From Bolinopsis microptera (taxonomy: Eukaryota > Ctenophora > Tentaculata > Lobata > Bolinopsidae), in the NCBI RefSeq assembly GCF_026151205.1, contig NC_087083.1:3424536-3488535 (forward strand): DNA of 64,000 nt. Reading direction: 5' to 3'. Position 1 is the first letter of the stretch. The number at the start of each line of letters is the position of its first letter. Shown in pieces: positions 45,201 to 57,200 of this stretch. The notes beneath the pieces are model-generated. The model was not told the DNA's origin, did not search any database, and saw only the letters and a list, made by a program, of their open reading frames with translations. A program made the translations under genes and the position numbers.

Positions 45201-48200
45201 AGAAGTGATCACAGTAAATGACCGAATTACTGCACTTTACTCAGCAGGTAAGTTCGGAAATTTTACTTACGTGATCACAGCTTCTCAACGCCTTTTTGTC
45301 CTAGCCTCCATGGATTTTGGGACAAACTTCTGCAGAGCTGTGAACTCTGCTTATAAAGCAGCCGGCTACATTTCTGATACCACTACTGCAAAGAATGCGA
45401 GAAAACCGACAAGCAACGAAACGTTGGAAGAGGCAAAGCGGTTTTCGCAATATTTCAATAACCTCGATACAAGCTCTAAAACACGAACAGGTTGTGCATC
45501 AAACGCTTGAACTTCTATTTCATATTATAGTATTACTAGAAAAGTAGAAAGCCTGTGGTCATACTCATAGGGTAGAAGCTAATAGCATTCTTCAATACTT
45601 TTTTATCAAATTGTTAAAAAAGTGATTACTGATTATAGGGGTCGTTCACATTATATTACATAATCAGCCGAGGGGGGAGGGGGGTTTCCAAATTATGTAT
45701 AACGCTAGTGTAAATGTGTAATTTTGACATATTAGCTATGTGTAAAACTGATTACGGAGGGAGGGGGGAGGGTAAAAATTGTTCAAAAAGTGCTTACGTA
45801 ATACGTGAACGACCACTTACGCAATAATATGTGAATTACTAAAATTAATTTTATCTTACAGGCAAAGCAAGTGTCACAGGACCAGACGGGTCACCCCCAT
45901 CAAAATCTGTCAAATGTATAGATGTTACAGTCAAGTCCCTTGAAATAATTCTGTCTCGGCTGGGATATTTGAAAACGGGGAACTTAGACAAACTACAACT
46001 GTACACTGCTGTAAATGAAGCATTTATAGAGCATGGCTTTGCAGCCCAGCCGGACGGCACTCTTCATACATTCCTTGACTATGCCATAGGTCAAAGAAAT
46101 AATAGGCTTATCATGTTGCAAAATCATTCGGTGACAGCATTTTCCTGTCCCAAACAGTACAGGAAGCGCTACTTGGAAACTCCATCGGAAGGTTCACTGC
46201 CGTCAGAGGAAGTTGACAGCATGGTTAAAGAGCTTGCCGTTACCTTAGCTAATGGGCCAAAGTACGTTGTTATTTCCAGCAAGACAAGCAAAGGCAACAC
46301 AGACCTCACAAAACTGTTGTCAGCGGTAAATATCGCAAAAGCCCAGCCTAGGCGCACCACCAGGACAAAATACAAGGAAGAAGCTGGCTATCGACCCGTC
46401 ATGAACACGCAGGTTATCCAAGACGCTAAAGATAGAATTATCTTTTTCGAAAATGACTTGTTCATGTTTAAAAATGCTGACGGCACAAACAGTATCCTGA
46501 TAATCGTGGAAAATATTTCACAGAACGATTTTATTCTCCATAAGGCTGTCGTTGGCAAACTCGTCCAAGAGTGCCACGACCATGCTGACTGCTTTCAGTT
46601 AATAGATTTAGAAGAAAAGTATGTCAGTGTTGAGGAAGATGCGCTTCTAACTGATCGAACAAGTGGTCAGGTAATGGGTTGTCCGAGTTATTCTGTTAAT
46701 AGATGTTACAGGGTATCAAGCTCATTTATGCATGATTTTTACAACCTTGTCAATGTGTAATGGTATAATACTGGTATAATACTGGTATAATGCTGGTTCA
46801 ATGTTTAAGTTTTTAATTATGTTTTTTTGCAATTTGCAGGTAACTCTTCGTAGTATTTTAAATTCAGTTCTCAAAATCCTAAAATACAATTATTGTTTTA
46901 CTTTTTATAACTTAAGAGGTGTATTGATTTGAAATGAAATTAAAAGATTGCCATAGTTGTCGGAACTTTGTGCATCATTACGCCACAGGAGGTTCAATTT
47001 TATTGCATGGCCAGTCAATTGGTGGGACAGTACTTTTCAATACGCATGACACCGTAGAATTGAAAAGTAGGAGTACTAGCGGTTGGGCGACAATTGAAAT
47101 CCCGACAATTGACCCCCCGAGTATTGACCCCCCCCCCCCCCCCCGACAATTGACCCCCTGGCAATTGACCCTCCGAAAATTTGGCCCCCCCCCCCCCCCC
47201 CCCCCCCCGACAATTGACCCAACAAATATATTTATTATACTAACCCTAACAGTAACCCGTCGTTTTTGGGGACATCTGTCCGAATTTCGGATCATATTGT
47301 AATTCCGGTTCACATTCGTATTTCACAAGCTCACGGTTAATTTCGTGACGTTGCTCCCATTGTTCGAATGCTGATTTGATCCATTGAGATCTGATCCATC
47401 GATACTTGATTGACTATTTAAGGACAGGATTGTGCTAGCCGTACACTAACAAGCTGTCGATCACATCACAGGACACAGCCTACATAAGCACATATAGCCT
47501 ATAGGATAGCAGCCGTATGGAGATCAGTTATCGCAATCCACAATGGCAACCAATCTTCAGTAAACAGACCCAGATCTGCAGCAAACAGACCCGAGAGATC
47601 TGGAAACGCTATCCATTCCTGCAAACTAAATCCTCTACCGACAACAATCCAATGATGCTCTGGGACTCTGGATGGGACGAACAGACTCGTCGATCATTCC
47701 TTTGGGGGACTCCTAAGAACGCAGATCATATGGTGGACGCGGAGCATTGCGTAGTCAACGACCAACGGTACCTTCAAATCCGCACCTAATCTCTTCCATC
47801 AGCTCTTCACAGTCCACGGACTCTTCCCTGACGGCTGGCACCTCCCCCTCTTCTAAGGACTCATTCCTGGAAAATCGACGACCCTCTACCGCAACATGTT
47901 CAAGGAGATAGACACCTGGGCTTCTTGGGCCTTGAGGCTACCAACCACAATACATTCTCATGGACTACGAGCTCGCCATTCACAACGCAGTTGCTTCATG
48001 CCTGCCTGCCTAGGTCGAAAATAAACTAGTAGTACACTATGGCTCAGATCATATCTCAAATTGGCAATGTTACGTATTCAAATTAACAGTTCAGATCACG
48101 TCTCTAATTGGAAATGTGTTGTATTGAAATCAGATCACAATTTCGGACAAATGTCGTTTTTTCTGGTACCCTGAGTCGGACAGATGTCGCTGTCGGACAG

Positions 48201-51200
48201 ATGTCGCTGACAGGAGTCGTGTTACCCAGTAACCCTAACCCTGACCCTAACCCTGACCCTAACCCTGACCCTAACCCTGACCCTAACCCTGACCCTAACC
48301 CTAACCCTAACCCTAACCCTAACCCTAACCCTAACCCTAACCCTAACCCTAACCCTAACCCTAACCCTAACCCTAACCCTAACCCTAACCCTAACCCTAA
48401 CCCTAACCCTAACCCTAACCCTAACCCTAACCCTAACCCTAACGCTAACCCTAACCCTAACCCTAACCCTGAATTGACCCCAGTGTAATTACATGGGGGG
48501 TCAATTGTCGGGGGTAAATTGCATCAGGGGGTCATTTGTCGGAGGGGGGGGGAGGGGGTCAATTGTTGCGGTACCGTACTATATAAGTATATAGCGTACT
48601 ATACCTCTCATTTGGAGATTCAGTGCCATGGTTGTCAGCTTTTTATCATTCCGGCCAATTTCTTGACTGCGCTTATATCAACTCGGTTTTATTGACTTTT
48701 AGTTTTGGTGCCAAATAAGCAAAATTCCAAATAACTTAAGAACTTAAAAGAAAGATAAAAGAAAACCTGCCAATTTATAAATTTAACACTGCCATAATAA
48801 GATAATAGCATTATAATCTATTTGGCATGGATTGATAATTTTATAACAAATCCTGCAAAGTTAATGGAAAACCTGCCGATTTAACTTTATCACTGCCGTA
48901 ATCTATCCGGCAAGGATTGATAATTTTATAAAAAATTCTGCCAAGTTAATGGAAAACCTGCCGATTTAACTTTATCACTGCCGTAATCCATCCGGGAAGG
49001 ATTGATAATTTTATAGCAAATCCTGCCAAGTTAATAGAAAACCTGCCAAATAACAAATACCTGCGCTGTTGATGCAGGATCACTAGTTAATTAGGCAGGT
49101 TTTGACGTAAAAAATTAAGAGAAAACCTGCGGATTTAGTGTAATATACTGCTGATCTGGACAGTGTAAATTAGATTACTAGGCAGGAGTGGTAATTTCGC
49201 AGTCTTCGCTATTAACTGGGCAGGTTTTAGGTTAAATTCGCAGTGGCAATGGCTGGAAGGGGCCTTACCTTACGTTAATATAAGTATTTATAGTATATCG
49301 GCCGGTTCCGTTGTCGGCCAGGATCGCCGTATTAGCCACGCTGAGGGCTTTGTTAAGTAGTATATAAATTAATTGGTGGTGATTTCATGGTTTATCTTAT
49401 CAACTTATAGTTATACCTTTGGTGACCGGGACAGTGCGTGTGACTTTGAGTAAACACATCTTCTGTAACTCCTTGTGGTGCACAAAACCATTCCAACCTA
49501 TGTATGTCCCCCTTACGGGTTCCACAAGCCCGACGGTACATAGTTAGACGAAAGACAGAGAAGCCTTGATTGCCAGATCAAGGACTGCATCAGTAGCAGC
49601 GAAATACGGATATACCTTCTCCCTTACAGTCAGCGAGCTGACAACTATCTGACTGTGTCTTTTAGGCCTTGCCACACCACTTTCGCTATTGCATTCGCTC
49701 GCCCTTATTTACTGACACATTCGTACACAAGGTCTCTCTTATTGAGTCTATACTCACGATCGCCATTACTTACCAGTTCAACTTGTGCTACACAGGTACT
49801 GTTGACATGTGAATCTTGGGTGCCCTATTTAGTTCAGTGACCTGGTTATGTGTCACGTACGTTTCCGTACGTGACTACATTATATAAAATGTGAGGTCTT
49901 TAAGATTATATTTTTACTTAAATGCACCAGCCTGCGAATGTTCATTGAGATATTGAATGCAGCCTGACCCGGGTGACGTTCGTAAAGTTGTGTTTAAATG
50001 ATCCGGCCTGGAGACAAACTTGTTCTATTATTATGCACGGTTCCCAGACTGCGATATGTATTAAAATGTCTCATTGCTGTCCATGGTGGGGTACGAATTA
50101 CTGTCATTATCGGACAGCGCTCCCTATAATTGGCACTCAGAAGGATGGGTTCTCCAGCTGATATAATTAGCCTGTCCGACTTTATTTTAGAATGTGCCGC
50201 TGATTCCAGGAAAGTACCTGTCACCTGACAACTTTAGGAGGACTGGTCGTATTCGCCACGTCATTACGTGTTCGCCACTAAAATATGGAACTTATTCGCC
50301 AGATTCCATGATTAATTACAAATAATAATATCGGAGCAGACCGGTGTAATCATGCTAAAAGGGCTTAAAGTTAATTACAGTCATAATACCGTACTTAATC
50401 TTGATACACATAAATACACTTCTTTCATTGCGTACATTTTACAGTTCCACCGATTCTGATCTGTTTACTTTTCACCGTTAACTCACGATAATCAATTTAA
50501 TTTGGGCATAGACAGAAATTTTGGTAATCTACCCGTCAATATTTGTGCAAATGCCTTGGAGTTAATAATAATATGGCTGGTACGTTAACTCCGTTCATAT
50601 TGTGCCCGTTACATTGGTCTTAAATGCAAGTTTTATAAAAATCAAAAACTATCAGAGTTTAGTTAATTGAAACTTTTAGTAATTCAACGGTCGCTTTTGC
50701 TAAAATGACCTTTTGAATTTGGTCAAGGAGGGTGTATATGAGTCGACAAATTTTGTTAAATTTTTAGTAGTCCTCGTTTACTAGTGTACTGTAATGTTAT
50801 ACAAATTGTACTGTGGAAAATGGAATTGACGTGTTACCCAAAAGTGCTGCAAGAAATCTGCTTGGATCAATGAGGGGGGGTTCGTAGAATATAATTCGCC
50901 CAAAAAAACATATAATCCGCGTGTTAAGCTGTTAATAGTAGTCTCACCAAGTGAGAGCTACTGTGTAAACTACGCAAACTAAGGCCATGCAGAATTAATG
51001 ACTACATGGTCATCAAGTAGGTGCTCGCCTTCCTCTTTGTCAAGGAATTAAAGAAAATTAAAGGAATATTTTAACCTGTTTAAAAAGGTACAGAACTTTA
51101 AGGCCATGCAGACTTACCACTGCATGGTCGTCAAAATCTTTCGGCCAGTTCTGCATACAGCCGCCTTTTTCATTAAACTAACGGCGATCTATATAATTTA

Positions 51201-54200
51201 GTAGTGTTATTGGTGTTTTATGGTAAAATGTAAGAATGTCCGCAGTTGTTTAACCACGGACACATCACGCCTATTTAAGTCTAGTTGCAATAATGGCCGT
51301 AAAATATTCGGGTAAATAATGTAAAAATTCCGCGTTAATCAGTAGGCTGGCATTGGACACAGTGCTTTGTCTCTTTGATTGAGACGGGTTCGACGTGATG
51401 AATATTGATTTATAAGTAAAATAAAAATAGTGGGGTGAACTGAGCGTGAGTGAATTAATAAGTTTGGCTTAAGCTGGTCCACTCGGTAACCGTGGTTTGT
51501 ATTGGTGCCGTTAATTTGAATATGAGCCATATTCGATCTCAGAATTTTTTGTGTAGTTACTTTAAAATGCTGGCATTCTGGGGCGTTACAAAAGGTTTGC
51601 CTATGGCCTCTCTTTTGCACATACGACAAAATGTGCCTTCCCAGCAGTAACCACGTAGCCTGGCCTTTGGTTACCATAGTGTATCAACTCTCGCTTCATT
51701 ACAAATACAATTATTATCAGAGATTATTGTCGTCAAAAAAACTGAATAATTGGAAAATTCAATCACATTGGCCTTCGCCCTGTATTAAACTGTTGCTTTC
51801 TTTCTAGAAAGTTCGATTTCGCCATATATGGGCGTGGAACATTTTATAAACTTATAAAATTAGCCTCGATGCTACTGCCTACATAACTTAAAATATTAAA
51901 TTAACATGCTTGTAACGATGAGTTGTGATGTGGATAATATATTGACGCAATTACTGACCAGCACGGTAACACACAACTTATACAGTACAGTTACTCCTCA
52001 GAGCTCTATTTCTTAGTTACTGATTTAGTAACGCCATGTATGGCCCGTTATATTTCATTATGTTCTATCACATTTCGCCAAAAATTTTCCGCCAGAAGTA
52101 GCACATTTAGCTTACAATTCTTTACTAGTGCAAACTGAGCGCTTTTATGGAACGACAACTCTTACCTTGGTGGCCTGCAATGCCTCTTCTTGGGAGTTGT
52201 CCTCTTCTTATCCACTTTGTCGCCGTAATGTGGAGTAGAGATCTTTTGAGTTTGTTTTGTCTTGCTTCTGAGGTATTCTCTCTGTCCTTCTCGGAGTTCG
52301 TCAGAGAGATAGCCGTCTGTAGGATTCGTCTTCCTTGATTGTCTCAACTCGTTACTGTGTGGGAAAGTTCTTTTAGAATCAGAGTCTCGTTTCAGTCTCC
52401 AATTTGTAGGAACCTCCCGTGGGAGTAGCTACTAACTAGTCACTAGGTCTACGCAATTTATAGGGCTCCATCCTATAAGAACCAGTATAGGATCTAACTA
52501 CGCCTGGTATATAGTACTGACTACAAGTCTTAATAACTTGCGGTCTAACTACTAGTAGCTAGAGCGCTCTAATGATGACTAGCTTGAGGGTCTTCGGGAT
52601 CGATAGTCTCCACCAGTATGGTGTTACTCTAATTCGCCAAGAACTTGTATCCTCCTGAAACTGTACGAGTTAAGCTTGTGATTAAATACGATTTTCTGTG
52701 TCAAGGACTCAAATTTACTTGTGGCACTGCACACTTTTAGTAATTGTAACGACTCAACTTTCAATCATAGTCTCAGAGACTTGCAATATAGCAGTTTTAG
52801 CAGTTGTCGTGTAAGCGATTAATGACAGTATATGAAAAGACCAGCAGAACATCTGGTCATCAAGGTAAGTAGTATCAAGTATCATAGTATAGTACAATAA
52901 AATATAGTATCGACCGAGCTAACCGACCTTAGGATGAGTAGGAGGGGTGGACAGTTGAAGAGCTGGTTCTCTAATCTGCATATCGCCACCGCAGCTTAAA
53001 GAGTCGACTTTCCTCAACAAGTCCGGAGATGAGTCTGATCGCTGGCTGGAGATGAGTCTGATCATCTTCAGTCGCACGGAGGCAGAATCAGGGCGTCATC
53101 TTAGGGATCAGGGCAGGAACAGAGTAGAAGTGAAGAGATCCAGAGGTTCAGTGTCGGAACGATCGGAGGCCGAGTGACCAACTCGAAGTTGGAATAATGG
53201 AACTGAGTAGAAGTGGGGAGAAGTCCAGGTCGTCATCTCGAATAGTCTCCCAGGTTCTGTTAATTTACCGTTTAAACTCAGAGGTCCGCTAATTAATTGG
53301 TCGTATCAGCTCGGTTTGTCTCGTCCTGTCCCGGTGCACTGAAATATGAGATTTCGCCGTCAGGACACCGGTTCGGGGGCTCCGTGATTGGTTGCTATTC
53401 GTACGGTTGCTACGGTGATTGGCGCGCTCCACAGTCTGATGGGAGCCTCATCACTGCAACTCTTAATGAGTTTTCATTCGCTCCTAGGCAGGTGTCCCGT
53501 CCGGTCCATCACGGTATGAACTAGGTATGAAGTGTAAGTGTCAACTCCCAGTGCTCAGTTATTAACTGAGCGACAAAAAGAATAGGGGGCCGAGGTTCTT
53601 ACATTCATAAACTGAAACATGAATAGAGATTCGGCGGAATGACAGGCTGAGCGCCGCCCGGCCCTGTAACCCTCTCGCTTTAACACCGCAATTCCAGTCG
53701 CAAGCCTGGGACCACTACTAGCATAGTCACAACATCTACAAAGCTGCCATATAGCCTGACTGACAATTTTCTCGACTGACTGACAATGTTTCTTCTTTTT
53801 ACCTATAGTTTACCTAGATTGCGGTATATAAGTATATATTATAAACTAATTACAACACTACACCATACACATCTATTACATTTATTGAAGACGTTACAGA
53901 ATTGATTCAGGATGTCAATCCTTCGCAGCTCGGTGAGGCACAGTGGTGCATTTCGCCGATCTACCGAAGTGGTTGCGAGAAGAATTATTTGATGCGCGGC
54001 GCGACCCAGTAGTGCATCGCGCTACAAGTTACAGAAGGAATGTATTTAATGTAGTTATTGCGGAGTCCTAACTCTCCTCACGTCCGTAAATGGAGTTTTC
54101 TTTCTACCATAATTGATAATCCATATATGGAATGATAGCACGTGTTATGCGATGCGCGCGTACCGTGCAGTTTTAGGAAGAACGCGCACATATATCCAGT

Positions 54201-57200
54201 TGCGTTCTGTTCTGTTTGCTTTCGTTGAAAGTTTGACCACCAGTCATGCGCAACGTTGAGCTGCGATTTATGTCATTTTAAGTGCACAATTATAAATTGA
54301 TCTTATCGGTTTTCGAGGATGGCTACGTTCTTTGGACAAATGTTTTGTTATTCTCAATATTTAGTTTTATATTCTGTCACTAGGCACTTAGTCTACAAAT
54401 TAGACTTTACACTATTTCTGCTATTATGAGTGAATTCAAATGCTAATTGATATCATTAAGCAAACTAGTCCCGTTTTTACTTTTTTAAATTCTTCATTAT
54501 TTGGTAATTTGGGGTAATTTGTTGTTGTTTCCAAACCACGTATGACGAATGTAATCACTTTGTCTATTCTGGCCCATTCATATTACATTTACTGTAATAA
54601 CTGTATAAAACATTTCGATACAAAACACTGTAATATTTAACAATAAATCAGAAAGGAAACTCAATTAAATAATAGTAATAATAGTAAGTGGGTGAAATTA
54701 TTTGCAAGTTTTAATTGCTAGCCTAATATATTTGTACAAATGTCACCTCAGTGGCACAATTGGTTAGTACAATTGGTTAGCCTTGGCCCCTCAGCCCGGA
54801 GGTTGCGAGTTCGAATCCCGTCAAAATTTCAAAAATCGTCAATTAGTTCAAGCATTAATAAAGGCTTGTGTATATACATGTTTCAGAAAAATAGAACTAG
54901 TCACCCACCAACGTTATTACACAGTAATATTAAATTGAATGCCGTATAATACGAGCAAAGCTACTCAGTTTACGTAACAAACGTAACATGTGAGGTGTAT
55001 CGTCTAATGTATAACCCTCCCGTGGGAATATAAAAACAGAGCAGTAAACACGTGCTCTTGATAACGCTAAGTAAAGGTGAGTCAGGTCCCTCTTCTCACT
55101 GTACAACACTCTGTGCAGTACTATTACAGCTGGCCACTGAGCAGAATAACTAGACCTACTGTGACACACTGCAATACTATCAGTGTTAACACATCTCATA
55201 TTAACACTGTTCTTAACTAGTGACATTACACTACTAGTGACATCAGTAATTATACCTATATCAGAGTAATTTAATCCATCACACAATCTATCTAATTCAT
55301 TATTAAATACACGCATAATACTAGTACATTGTAATCTTTAATACACATGCATGACAGTAAATGTACCGGGTATGAAGTGTCCCTGGTGATTGTGTAGGTA
55401 AAACTATATCTAAAATATCTGATTTAAGGAACATATTTAACGAATTCATCTCTAATTACAGATAAAATACTCGATAAATCAGACGTATTCTCAAGTTCAT
55501 AGATAAAGTAGTACTCTGATGAGGTGCTTAATATATCAGTATTTACATTAGCTACGATTGAAATGGCACCTGTGTTTGTAGAATAGAACGCCCAAGCCTG
55601 AACATAATCACATGCAATCCACACATTCTTATCTGCTGATAATTCTAATAACTTGTTAATCAGTTCACTCCACATTTTAGATGTGATATCATATTTAATT
55701 ATTGTCTGTACTCTGTATATCATCAACAAACAAATGATAACCATTCAATAAACTAAGTCTATCTATTAAATATGTGGTACTTGGAGGATCTGTTATCTCC
55801 ACAATAATAACATTACACGAACTCTCTGTAATCAGATCAGCTAGTTGTGCGGGAGTGTGATTATCAAAACTAGTGCTTATCAGTTCATATTCTATACTAG
55901 CTTTATCCAATGCATCTTGATAATGCTGCGAATTGTTCCCTTCTCCTGCAAACTTAAATACAACTACTTTATTGTTACTATCAGATTGTATTAAGTGTAT
56001 TATTTTGCCACACAATAATAATATGACAGTCTTTCCCGCCCCTGCGGGTCCATTGATCCACAACATATTCTCACTTGAATTAAACACACTATTTTGTTGT
56101 GTGGTTAAATTGAGAACCCCAACGTATTTGCTTATGACATCAGGAGCTTTTACAACCCCGGGATTTTGTCCACGTTTTTTACCTTTTTTAGGCTCAAAAG
56201 TAATGCGACCCTCCTTAAGTTGTTCGTTGACATCCATAATACAACGTCCTAAACTGCACTTTGATTGATCACATTTGTTTCTGTCTGTGGCCCATATGGC
56301 TAGTAAAATGTTCCTTGCTTTCTCATGAGAATCTTGATTGTATCCAGATATTGGTATTTCTGTATTTGATACTATTTCTTCAGAAACTCTTCTTATAGAT
56401 GATATGGCCTGAGTTACATTGTCTGCCCACCAAGCAGCAAAAGTAGATAAGTCCTCATCTGTTTTAACTAATTTCTTGTTTGATGGATTATTGTCTGAGT
56501 CAGAAATTACTTCTCCTTCACTGCTCGTGTCATTTGTATCAGTGGTTTTATTGCAGCAGCGAGAAAAGCAGCTTACTATACGAGAAAAATAGTTTTGATC
56601 AGGATAAGTCTGCTCCGTTAAACTTGTCGCCGAGTTTATCGAGGGTTTCCTTTGAAAAATCTGATTTGATGCGGCAATTGGAAATGTCCTCTTCAAATAT
56701 GATAGTCGAAATTTCATCATCACTTAACCGGAATTCTGTCAACTCACTAAATTGAAACTGTTCTTCAAACTGTTTACTAAAATTAGGGTACGCTGTGAAT
56801 TGAAGAATAGTTGCGTCCTTGTCAATAAATCTGATCAGTTCCACTACCTTGCTTCTTTGCTCAGCTGACTTCCTGTACGTACCAATCAATGCCTCCAATT
56901 TTCTAGTTGTGCACTCAGGTTGCCAGTCCTCGCCAATAGAACACAAGTGGAAGTCTGGTTCACATTCCATCATCTCTCTATCAACATGCTCCATGTTCTT
57001 CACCTCGATAACAATGAAACTGTCCGGACAAATGATGATAAAATCGCACTCGCCTTCCTTGTTAAATGGACTCTTGCACTTGTCACACGTTTTTCTGTTC
57101 CTAACATGACTTTTACCTGCACACAGGCAATACTGATTGTGTGTGTACATAAAACTGTGGAGAACAATAAAGTTTTTAACAAACCCTAATTCTGAAGCCC

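Larger units (their letters stand above)
47087..48570. mobile_element. Nested inverted-repeat block with MULE remnant
   Basis: The left side has several cgacaattgacccc copies separated by C-runs (47087-47225). The right side has ggggtcaattgtcg copies with G-runs (48480-48570), in inverted orientation. Between them lie a transposase fragment and the CCCTAA tract. It could be a decayed MULE inserted in, or part of, the outer transposon. Confidence 0.6.
41674..49264 (+). mobile_element. 7.6-kb DNA transposon carrying two multi-exon genes
   Basis: The ends are perfect 22-bp inverted repeats (GGCCCCTTCCAGCCATTGCC plus AC). TTACCTTA is present at 41666-41673 and 49265-49272, an 8-bp target duplication. 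Both subterminal regions (about 340 bp left, 520 bp right) are packed with copies of ggcaggtttt and its complement, as in transposons with multiple transposase-binding sites. TSD length fits hAT, P, MULE or KDZ groups, but no transposase for the outer element is recognised. Inside are genes at 43487-44590 and 44728-46932, a nested inverted-repeat block with a MULE remnant, and telomere-type repeats. It is inserted in the LTR element. Confidence 0.82.
33020..53603 (-). mobile_element. 20.6-kb LTR retroelement with nested insertions
   Basis: Two LTRs (33020-38612, interrupted by a LINE, and 52405-53603) are identical in all parts checked. Each starts TGTAGGAACCTC and ends GAGGTTCTTACA. TTCAT flanks the pair at 33015-33019 and 53604-53608, a 5-bp target duplication. 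Reading on the minus strand gives a purine tract (GGAAGAAAGGGA) right before the 38612 LTR edge and a TGG-starting PBS-like sequence 3 nt after the other LTR. Minus orientation is therefore proposed, with the env-like frames in the 3' position. After subtracting the LINE and the DNA transposon, about 6.2 kb of interior remains. I find no gag, protease, RT or integrase in it. Confidence 0.8.

Noticed and set aside
48229-48471. Chromosome end
   Set aside because: TTAGGG-type repeats are short and embedded within nested transposons and a host intron, with genes continuing on both sides.
48108-48488. Frame with (NP)n repeats
   Set aside because: It is the CCCTAA tract read as protein.
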